From a virus, in the IMG/VR virus record IMGVR_UViG_3300010151_000267, positions 1 to 20,401 of that record: a stretch of 20,401 bases of DNA. One strand, 5' to 3'. A model generated the notes under the pieces. That model made no database searches and was not told where the DNA came from. It worked only from the letters and a program-made list of their open reading frames with translations. This document shows positions 8,386 through 15,596 of this stretch, in pieces (the first letter of the stretch is position 1; every line of letters starts with the position of its first letter). A program made the translations under genes and the position numbers.

Positions 8386-8975
8386 TGACATATACAGAGG
8401 CATACGCTCATATAGATAACCTGTTAGATAAGGCAGGTACGGCATATTTTACAGACACAGAAAAGAATCAATTCTTGGATTTGGCTGTACTAGAATACAC
8501 TAAGGGATTAATAAACACCTTAGAATCTGATGCTCAATCTATGGAGAAGATAGCGCCTTTGGTTAATAAGTCAGATTCTTTAGCTCAATCTTCTAGGGTT
8601 ATCACACTACCTACCAATATTCCTGTATACCATATATTAAGAGCTTATACAGCTAACAATGGATACCCTATAAACATAATGGGTTACGGAGAGTATGCAT
8701 CGGCTAAGGATAATCCTTTCCATAAGGCTGACACTAAAAATCCTGTAGGATTACTAAGAGGTCTGGTTATGGAGGTGATAGGGAATACAGAAAATGTGTA
8801 TTTAGAATACATAAAACTTCCTGAAGTTACTCATACAGGTAGTCACAACCTAGGTGGTTATGGTAAAAATTCTGGAGAAGAAATAGTAAATATTGCAGTT
8901 AGAAAGATGATGTTGTCATTGGAAGATCCAAGGTATCAGTTACAAATTAACGAGACCTCCGCTGAGAAGCGTTGA
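8385..8975 (+). CDS. Ring (neck/tail adaptor) protein, first of three
   Basis: This is probably a dodecameric ring protein that docks below the portal, comparable to head-completion or tail adaptor proteins such as P22 gp4. The N-terminal 10-50 is helical (DNLLDKAGTAYFTDTEKNQF), followed by a beta-rich middle beginning ITLPTNIP at 73-80 and a segment DNPFHKADTKNP at 109-120. A strand pair includes YLEYIKLPEV, and a closing helix lies near 163-180. This helix-beta-helix layout recurs in the two later ring-type genes. I recognise the DNPF and Y-x-K-L-P elements from crAss-like ring proteins. The gene starts in the upstream stop codon and ends with tandem TGA codons (8973-8978). Confidence 0.65.
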   Translation: MTYTEAYAHIDNLLDKAGTAYFTDTEKNQFLDLAVLEYTKGLINTLESDAQSMEKIAPLVNKSDSLAQSSRVITLPTNIPVYHILRAYTANNGYPINIMGYGEYASAKDNPFHKADTKNPVGLLRGLVMEVIGNTENVYLEYIKLPEVTHTGSHNLGGYGKNSGEEIVNIAVRKMMLSLEDPRYQLQINETSAEKR

Positions 8976-9001
8976 TGATTCTCTTTTCCTGCGTTAGATT
9001 G

Positions 9002-9023
9002 GGTGGTAGATTTCTCTACCCCC
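9002..9023 (+). terminator. Hairpin followed by a T-rich stretch after the first ring gene
   Basis: GGTAGA (9005-9010) pairs with TCTACC (9015-9020) across a TTTC loop. Two further G-C pairs (9002-9003 with 9022-9023) lie beyond one mismatch. ATTCTTTTA follows directly. It lies in the 68-base gap between two ring-protein genes. The shape fits a weak intrinsic terminator or an RNA processing/attenuation element inside the late operon. Confidence 0.4.
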
Positions 9024-9043
9024 ATTCTTTTAAAAAATAGAAT

Positions 9044-9667
9044 ATGACTTTAAATGAGATTGTTTACAATATCAAGAATATCGCTGAGGGTGGATACACT
9101 ACAGATGATAGTAAGTTAAGTACTCGTCAAATAAAGGCGTGGGTTAACTATCATAGATTAACTCTGTTGGAAGCATATACGAATAACGGAAAGAACATCC
9201 CACAGGGCGCTACTCAGAACTTAGGTATATTCACAACCCCAGACGAGGGATCGTTCCTTACACTGCCTAAAATAGCCTCATACGGAGATACTAGAGGAAT
9301 AACTAGTGTGACATCTGTAGATGGTAACATGATATTCGCTAGAACAACTCAAGATAAAATAGCATTCCAAGAGCATAGTAGGTTTACATCTGTAATGCCT
9401 AAGTTTTTCCTTGAAGAAGGTACTAAGTTGTACTTTGTTGGATCAGGTGAAGGAGAGCAGGTGAAGATAATTGGTATAGCAGAAGATCCTAGCGCTGTAT
9501 CTGGATGGGGAGGAGATGACTCCGAATACCCATTACCATCACAGCTTGTTGGTCCGTTGATTGAATCAATCGCTAAGGTTGAATTAAACATGACGGTTAA
9601 AACTACAGGAGATGTAATTAATAATGAAATGGAAGGAGATAGAGAAGTTCAAGCTCAAGGTAAATAA
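9044..9667 (+). CDS. Ring (neck/tail adaptor) protein, second of three
   Basis: A 207-aa protein with the same overall plan as its neighbours. N-terminal helices (YNIKNIAEGG, then LSTRQIKAWVNYHRLTLLEA at 25-44) are followed by a long beta-rich centre starting FLTLPKIASYGD at 71-82. Strand-like segments (FFLEEGTKLYFVG, EQVKIIGIAED) come next, then a C-terminal helix (QLVGPLIESIAKVELNMT). The opening, a short helix then a loop with DD and an S-x-RQI helix, matches ring proteins of crAss-like phages as I remember them. It probably stacks with the other rings to make the short tail tube between portal and muzzle. It stops with a one-base overlap into the HU/IHF-like gene. Confidence 0.62.
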   Translation: MTLNEIVYNIKNIAEGGYTTDDSKLSTRQIKAWVNYHRLTLLEAYTNNGKNIPQGATQNLGIFTTPDEGSFLTLPKIASYGDTRGITSVTSVDGNMIFARTTQDKIAFQEHSRFTSVMPKFFLEEGTKLYFVGSGEGEQVKIIGIAEDPSAVSGWGGDDSEYPLPSQLVGPLIESIAKVELNMTVKTTGDVINNEMEGDREVQAQGK

Positions 9668-10083
9668 TGTCATACATAACATATAAAGATATTTATAAAC
9701 AAATATCCAGTAGAGTAAGAGTAGAAGCGTCTGGCAGGAAAAAGACAAAAGCTATACCTTACTCTTTGTATTTTAAAATAGTTACTAAATTTTTCGAGAT
9801 TCTAGCCAGAGACTTAGTGGTTAGAAAACAAAGAATTTTCTTACCTTTGGGTTTAGGATTCTTGCATGTAGAAAAGAAAGAGCATACTAGAGCTTTTCAT
9901 ATACGAAAAGATATTGCCGAATCCAGACTGAAAGGTGAGCCTGTTAGGTACAAGGTTCCTATATTAGATGATTATTATTATAAAATAAGTTGGGCTAAAG
10001 GCGGTAAAGGTTTCCATAAGTGTAAACTTTATCCAGCTAAAAAAGTCAGAGAACTATTAAAAGATACATACAATGCAAGTTAG
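9667..10083 (+). CDS. HU/IHF-like DNA-binding-fold protein in the tail cluster
   Basis: HU/IHF proteins are small dimeric DNA-bending proteins. The characteristic saddle strand region is visible at 56-71 (RIFLPLGLGFLHVEKK), aligning by eye with the family's LPGFGTFEVRER. It is preceded by a helix (KIVTKFFEILARDL) equivalent to HU helix 2. The C-terminal helix (YPAKKVRELLKD) matches the family's closing helix. Residues 72-118 would be the arm and are longer and more basic/aromatic than in HU. At 138 aa it exceeds the usual 90-100. crAss-like phages are known to carry IHF-like genes in the structural block, which supports the call. It may be a virion component, not a free nucleoid protein. Its end overlaps the next gene by 11 bases. 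Confidence 0.65.
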   Translation: MSYITYKDIYKQISSRVRVEASGRKKTKAIPYSLYFKIVTKFFEILARDLVVRKQRIFLPLGLGFLHVEKKEHTRAFHIRKDIAESRLKGEPVRYKVPILDDYYYKISWAKGGKGFHKCKLYPAKKVRELLKDTYNAS

Positions 10084-10672
10084 TGTTAAAAGAATAATTG
10101 GAAATGTAGCTCGTAACTTAGGGTTGAATAATCCATCAGAACATATAGAGTCATTTATAGAATGGGCTTTTGAGGCTGAGGAAAAGATAGGCAGCTTTAG
10201 TACGTTTACAGACAAGGAGTCTGCTTTAACCGTGACTGACAGCAAAGCTTTATTACCTACAGATTTAATGACTTTAATAGATGTGAAAGGTATTACATTT
10301 ATGGAGCCCACTCAAAAAACATTTAAAGCAGATTCTTCTGGTGACAAGTATTGGATAGTAGGTAGTTATATACATTTTTCTAATGTTAAAGAAGGAACGG
10401 TAGATATAGCTTACAAAGCTTTAGCTACAGATGATGAAGGATTCCCAACAATAAAACAAGGACATGAAGATGCTGTTGCTCAGTATATTATGTGGAGGTT
10501 TAAATCTATAGAATATTATAACGGTAAGATTGCTAGATATATAGTTCAGGATTTAGAGAAGCGATGGTATTGGTTGTGCGGCCAAGCGAGAGGTAAAGAT
10601 AATTTACCTTCAGAAGCTGAGATGAGAAACATAGCAAAGTATTGGAATACATTAATCCCTGAGAGAGAATAA
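10073..10672 (+). CDS. Ring (neck/tail adaptor) protein, third of three
   Basis: A 199-aa protein with N-terminal helices (RIIGNVARNLG, then IESFIEWAFEAEEKIG at 25-40). A beta-rich middle contains ALLPTDLMTLIDVKGI at 59-74 and YWIVGSYIHFS at 93-103. The motif DDEGFPTIKQGHEDAVAQYI follows at 120-139, with a long C-terminal helical region rich in Trp and Arg. The GFPTI element followed by a helix resembles ring or tail-tubular proteins of crAss-like phages and P22 gp4-type adaptors. It starts inside the end of the HU/IHF-like gene and is followed two bases later by the muzzle gene. It therefore probably forms the ring that contacts the muzzle. Confidence 0.65.
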   Translation: MQVSVKRIIGNVARNLGLNNPSEHIESFIEWAFEAEEKIGSFSTFTDKESALTVTDSKALLPTDLMTLIDVKGITFMEPTQKTFKADSSGDKYWIVGSYIHFSNVKEGTVDIAYKALATDDEGFPTIKQGHEDAVAQYIMWRFKSIEYYNGKIARYIVQDLEKRWYWLCGQARGKDNLPSEAEMRNIAKYWNTLIPERE

Positions 10673-10674
10673 CT

Positions 10675-13600
10675 ATGGCAGAGCAATCTAAACCAAACAC
10701 TTTTAGTGGAGGTATGGTAACGGATTTAGATCCTGCATACCAACCTAAAGAATCTTACTTCACAGGACTTAATATTCGTGTAGTCACTAATGGAGATAAT
10801 TCATATTCGCTAGAGAATATCCAGGGTCCACAATTGGAATGGAATTTAAATACTCATACAGATGGTGTTTACTATACTGGTACAAACAGGTATGTTATTC
10901 ATGGAGCTGTAGTGGTTGATGATTATATCATAACTATAGAAGGTCAATTAACTGCCTCTAATAAGAACTGGAAGATAAGAAAATACATAATAGACTATTT
11001 GGGGGATATTAGTCTAGATGGATCATTAGATTCTGCTCTTTGGAGTGGAGCAGGATTGTTCAGCGATGATGCTGGTGAAATAGAAATGGAGGCTATCGCT
11101 GAAACAGAAAATATACACCGTATATATTGTACAGATGGTATATCACCACTACTGTCTATTAACGTCAAAGAAGATATAAGCGCATTGACGGTATCTGACT
11201 TTAAAGTGTTTAAGCCTAACATTATGGCATCAGCCACAGTGTCTAGTTTCACAGATAATGGTGGTAATTTACTTTGCGGTTCTTATAGTTATGTTTATAG
11301 GTTTAATACGGAAAACCAATCTAATTATACGGATTGGTCTCCAATGTCTAGAGCTATCAACATACCTATAAATAACGTTCAAGGGAGTGATAGCTTAACA
11401 ATTAAAGGGGCGACAGGATCAGATATATCAGCTCACACAGTTAAAGTAGGTATTACTGGTATACCAACTAATTATACTCATATAGAGGTTGCTCAAATTC
11501 ACTTTGTTGGTCCTAATGTTAGTACTATACACATTATTGAAAAGGCAGAATTACTTGGTGAAACTCATGAATTTGTTCATAGTGGATTTGAAACTAAAAC
11601 CTTAGTCGAAGGTGGCATCGCAGATGTTTTAATTAAAAACACAGTTTGGGATACGTGTAAGTCTTTAGCTCAAAAAGATAATAGGCTTTACAGTTCTAAC
11701 TTAGATCATTCAAGGTTAAGCCCTACATATAAGTCAATTGACGATATAGCTTCCTTGCTGGATAGTTATAAAGTAAAGTCATATAAGGCTGTATGGAATA
11801 GCGGTTCTCATAGTAGCTTTTCAGGTCAGACTGGCGCTGCTGGACTGAACGAGCATAGACATAAAAAATGTTACACCCTTACTAGCCCTGAAGATGACGC
11901 TACTAATTTTTTCAAGTTTATTCCAAATAACTACGGTACTGGAGCTAACCCAAAATATGTATTAGGGGCTGAAACTCCTGGATACACTAATAGCAGTAAT
12001 GACGGATTCAGAATAACATTCCAACACGAAAGCTATCCTATAGATGAGCACGCCACTGGTAGTGAAAGTTATTTTGCAACAACAGAAAAAGAAGTTACAA
12101 GTGGTCAGGATAGGTATTATAATGTTCCATTTAAAGTAAGCACAGTAGATTCAAATTACCTAAACTCAGTCAAGGGTCCTATAAACCCAAAGTGGGATAA
12201 TGAATTTAGGAGTTTTAGAAGGGGAGAGTGCTATAGGTTTGGTATTATTTTAATTGATAAAAATGGATTAGAAAGTTTTGTGCATCATATAGGCGATATA
12301 AAAATGCCTGATGGTAATGATCCTAATTACTGGAAGTTAAATGCTTCTGGATCAGGTGTAGAGGCTAATAACACATCCAACTATCCTCCTAATAATTGGG
12401 CTCCATTTAGTATGGCTAACTTATCTGCTGGAGGCACAGAGTATAGAACTGTAACGGCTCACGCTTTAATACCCAGAATAGACGTTAGGCTTCCAAGCGC
12501 TGTAACAGATATAATTTCAGGGTACAGAATAGTTAGAGCAGAAGTTACAGATGAGGATAAGGTAATGATAACTCAAGGATTGGCTAGTGACGTATTTAAG
12601 TATGACGACACAGATACCGACTCCACTATTAGTGGGCTTTATGGTGTTGGGTGGTTAGCAAATACAAGACTTAGAATATCAGGGGTTAATAATGGTGCGG
12701 TAACAGGTTTTTCTTCTGGTCATGAATCTCAACTTAGAAATCAATTGTCTTCAGGAAATTCTGGAATGCTATTAGACACTCCAGACGTAACTATAGGAGG
12801 TAAAAATTACCTACTTGGTAGTGGGTATAAAATCCAACCCTCGTATCTTATGGTTGGAAGAGGTACTGTAGGTAATTACGAAGAGAGGGGTATTATTATT
12901 TATGATGGCTTATCTCAAACAGACGCACAATTACCTAATGGTATTCACTCAGGCTTGTATAAATACAGTCCAGTAAAGCTAGGAAGTGATTTCACTGAAT
13001 TTACTGCGTACTCAGGAAATACAGCTCAATACGCTAATATTTCTGTAAGTAATTTAAGCGAGATTGGTTCTAGTTATGATGGAACTCAGGTTAATGAAAT
13101 AATTAAGGATACCGTCTATGTAAAAACAATTGTTAATGGTGAAGTTGTAAGTTCTACAGATACAGGGTGGAGTGCTAATTTTATAAATAAAGCAGCCATG
13201 GATGGTGATGCATCTCCAACTCATGAGGGTTCTATAAATTCATTAGGTCTAGTCGGTGACGGACCCTTAAGGGGTAATGACGTAATAGGCTCGTCAACAA
13301 AGCTATTAATTTCAATGGATGGAAATTGGATTAATTGTGGTGCATTTAAAAACACCACTACGGGCAACAGAATCCTTGTGGGTGAAGATGATGGTATTGA
13401 TTGGGGTTATACTAACCCTATTGGGAGTAATGATTATCCTACAACTGGATGGAGTAAAGGTAAGTGGGTGGTTGATTTAGTTAGAGATACAGATGATGGT
13501 AGTGGTGGAACAAACTTTGAGCAGTATGGGGGCGCAGGTAGTACTGCTCTTCAAAATACTAGATATATTCCTTGCTCTGATTTTACTCCAGTTGACGATT

Positions 13601-14997
13601 TTAACTCACAAGTTTCAACTGTAAATATAGATGGTGGGGATACGTTTTGCGATATGTATACCAGCCTATCTACGTTCAAAGAATCTAGTTCAGATAATGT
13701 TCAGTCTTTTGGAATAGCTGTACCTTTAGAAAGTTCTTATAATATGGGTTACAGGTCTGGATCTTATTATGGAAGTAGTTTAACTGCGGTAACAACACAG
13801 GAAGATTCATACCAGTATAATTTTGCTTATCACCAAGCCATAAACACAAAGGGTTATGTTCAAAAGCCTGCTGGATTCAATCCTAATACTCAATTCAAAA
13901 ATAAGATAGTTGCTTCGCAGGTAAAGCTTGCTGGTGAACCTCAAGATGCTTGGAGTTCCTTTTTATCTAACGACTTTATAGAGTTACCTTTAAAGCAAGG
14001 AGAAATTGTAGATCTTTTAAATTATAGAAATAACTTATACAGCATACAGTCGGATGGAGTTAGTTTAATCTCTATAAATTCTAGAGTATTAATTCAAGGC
14101 GAGGGAGCTTCTGCAGATATACAGATAGCATCTGGTACTGGAACAGTAATGGATAGATATGACTATTTAACCACTCAGTACGGGTCTAAATATTACAATA
14201 AGTCAATAGTCACTCCTACGGGTGCTTTCTTTTTAGATACAGAAAGAAGTGAATTATTGAAACTATCTGGGGAGGGTGTTAACCCAGTATCCCTAACTAA
14301 TTCCTACAAAAACTATATAGTAGGATTAACTAAAGATAAAACTATATTAACCTCTGAAAACAACAATCTGGGTAGTTTAACTCAGGGTTTGTTTACGGGA
14401 TACGACAATGAATTTAGAGAGTGCCACTTTACAATAGTAGATTCTGATGATTCCAAAAATAGTTTTGTAATCTCCGACTTAGACGGGAAACTTATTAGCA
14501 ACTTAGAGCTTTTAAGTGCCGCTACAACCACATCAATTGGTGCTATATTTTTTAAGAAATACATATCATATAAAAATAGATTATTTGGTATAGGTCATGA
14601 AACCGCAACAAGCAACAATGATAATATATATTTATTTAATTCAGATGTATATCAACACTTTAATGTTGGGATCGTAGTGAATGACAGTCCTACGATAAAT
14701 AAGATATTTGATACGTCAGAAATAATTAGTGATGTAACAAACACAACAGATACATTTACGTCTCATACCTTGTCGGACTCTACTGGTAGTGATGCTACAA
14801 CAGGTTCTAACGAGAGAATTAGAGAGGGTATTCATAGGGTTTCACTAAGAGGTGCATCTACGAGTAGAGCTAGAGGAAACTGGTTAAAACATACGATAGC
14901 TTATAGTCAGGCTTTATTAAGCAATAGCATTAACTCTGCTACTGATAAAAAATTTAATATATTTGCAGTAAACACAAGATATAGAAAATCAAATTAA
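10675..14997 (+). CDS. Muzzle / tail stabilisation protein, 1440 aa
   Basis: The largest complete gene here. Its N-terminus (FSGGMVTDLDPAY, then a YFTGLNIRVV segment, then ENIQGP, residues 10-52) is the hallmark start of phage stabilisation proteins (P22 gp10 type) and of crAss-like muzzle proteins, which close the distal tail and gate ejection. Residues about 1100-1340 show blade-like beta repeats (IVDLLNYRNNLYSIQSDGVS, then FFLDTERSELLKLSGEGV, then ISYKNRLFGIGHE). The end (IFAVNTRYRKSN) resembles the conserved C-terminus of these proteins. The size fits the very large crAss-like muzzle and is far above P22 gp10. The central region (about 300-1000) is Gly/Ser/Asn-rich, beta-rich and poorly conserved-looking, and may hold receptor-facing or fibre-docking parts. 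Confidence 0.75.
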   Translation: MAEQSKPNTFSGGMVTDLDPAYQPKESYFTGLNIRVVTNGDNSYSLENIQGPQLEWNLNTHTDGVYYTGTNRYVIHGAVVVDDYIITIEGQLTASNKNWKIRKYIIDYLGDISLDGSLDSALWSGAGLFSDDAGEIEMEAIAETENIHRIYCTDGISPLLSINVKEDISALTVSDFKVFKPNIMASATVSSFTDNGGNLLCGSYSYVYRFNTENQSNYTDWSPMSRAINIPINNVQGSDSLTIKGATGSDISAHTVKVGITGIPTNYTHIEVAQIHFVGPNVSTIHIIEKAELLGETHEFVHSGFETKTLVEGGIADVLIKNTVWDTCKSLAQKDNRLYSSNLDHSRLSPTYKSIDDIASLLDSYKVKSYKAVWNSGSHSSFSGQTGAAGLNEHRHKKCYTLTSPEDDATNFFKFIPNNYGTGANPKYVLGAETPGYTNSSNDGFRITFQHESYPIDEHATGSESYFATTEKEVTSGQDRYYNVPFKVSTVDSNYLNSVKGPINPKWDNEFRSFRRGECYRFGIILIDKNGLESFVHHIGDIKMPDGNDPNYWKLNASGSGVEANNTSNYPPNNWAPFSMANLSAGGTEYRTVTAHALIPRIDVRLPSAVTDIISGYRIVRAEVTDEDKVMITQGLASDVFKYDDTDTDSTISGLYGVGWLANTRLRISGVNNGAVTGFSSGHESQLRNQLSSGNSGMLLDTPDVTIGGKNYLLGSGYKIQPSYLMVGRGTVGNYEERGIIIYDGLSQTDAQLPNGIHSGLYKYSPVKLGSDFTEFTAYSGNTAQYANISVSNLSEIGSSYDGTQVNEIIKDTVYVKTIVNGEVVSSTDTGWSANFINKAAMDGDASPTHEGSINSLGLVGDGPLRGNDVIGSSTKLLISMDGNWINCGAFKNTTTGNRILVGEDDGIDWGYTNPIGSNDYPTTGWSKGKWVVDLVRDTDDGSGGTNFEQYGGAGSTALQNTRYIPCSDFTPVDDFNSQVSTVNIDGGDTFCDMYTSLSTFKESSSDNVQSFGIAVPLESSYNMGYRSGSYYGSSLTAVTTQEDSYQYNFAYHQAINTKGYVQKPAGFNPNTQFKNKIVASQVKLAGEPQDAWSSFLSNDFIELPLKQGEIVDLLNYRNNLYSIQSDGVSLISINSRVLIQGEGASADIQIASGTGTVMDRYDYLTTQYGSKYYNKSIVTPTGAFFLDTERSELLKLSGEGVNPVSLTNSYKNYIVGLTKDKTILTSENNNLGSLTQGLFTGYDNEFRECHFTIVDSDDSKNSFVISDLDGKLISNLELLSAATTTSIGAIFFKKYISYKNRLFGIGHETATSNNDNIYLFNSDVYQHFNVGIVVNDSPTINKIFDTSEIISDVTNTTDTFTSHTLSDSTGSDATTGSNERIREGIHRVSLRGASTSRARGNWLKHTIAYSQALLSNSINSATDKKFNIFAVNTRYRKSN

Positions 14998-14998
14998 T

Positions 14999-15589
14999 AT
15001 GGAAAATGCATTAGGGTTATATAATATTGTAAATTCTTATCAAAGGGATTCAGGTGATGGAACGTCTGATGATCAAGCCTTTACGATGAGTGATAAAATG
15101 CAGGCTAGGTTTGATGCTATAAAGTTAGAAAACCCAACTTTTACTGACGATCAAATACACGATCAAATCAAAAAGGAAGATGGCTCAAAGGCTGCGTCTG
15201 TCGCTGGAATTGCAGGGGCAGCATTAAGTGTTGCAAGTCAGTTCGGAGGAGATGAGAATCCATTAAACAAAAACCTAGCATTAAAGGGTGGTCTTACTGG
15301 AGTTGTTTCGGGAGCCTCTATGGGAGCTAAAGTTGGCGGAGTGCCAGGAGCTATTGCTGGAGGTATCGTTATGGGTGTTGCTGGAGCTTGGAAGGGCGAT
15401 AAAGAACAGACGACACAAGATAAGTTAGAGGTTAAAAACGAAGCCATTACTGCAAACACTAGTGTTGCAAGTAGTAATGCTGTGTCAAGCTCTATACTTG
15501 ATGATCGTTATAGAAAGAATGTCAGTAACTCTCTAAAAAATACTTACGGAGTAGGTGATATAGATAATTTTACAAATAAATATAGTTAA
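14999..15589 (+). CDS. Glycine-zipper small protein, putative cargo/ejection protein
   Basis: A 196-aa protein whose residues 66-81 and 97-131 are rich in Gly and Ala in a GxxxG-like pattern (SVAGIAGAALSVASQF, then VVSGASMGAKVGGVPGAIAG, then GIVMGVAGAW). This is characteristic of segments that insert into or pack against membranes. The flanking regions are hydrophilic. There is no N-terminal signal peptide. It sits directly between the muzzle and the lysozyme-bearing protein, where crAss-like and other podoviruses encode proteins stored in the virion and released with DNA. A role in forming a channel through the host envelope is an inference from the zipper and the position. The ATG is one base after the muzzle stop. 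Confidence 0.55.
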   Translation: MENALGLYNIVNSYQRDSGDGTSDDQAFTMSDKMQARFDAIKLENPTFTDDQIHDQIKKEDGSKAASVAGIAGAALSVASQFGGDENPLNKNLALKGGLTGVVSGASMGAKVGGVPGAIAGGIVMGVAGAWKGDKEQTTQDKLEVKNEAITANTSVASSNAVSSSILDDRYRKNVSNSLKNTYGVGDIDNFTNKYS

Positions 15590-15596
15590 GATAGTT

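Noticed and set aside
8973-9047. Readthrough of the tandem TGA codons, extending the first ring protein to a TGA overlapping the next ATG
   Set aside because: The frame is open after the two stops, but the extension covers a hairpin-forming non-coding gap and there is no sign of UGA recoding.
9349-9591. Minus-strand ORFs opposite structural genes (also near 10057, 10995, 14382, 15238, 15533, 15947, 17205 and 19349)
   Set aside because: Each is fully or mostly opposite a well-supported plus-strand gene, with Ser/Pro/Ile/Leu-rich antisense composition and no sign of a separate start signal.
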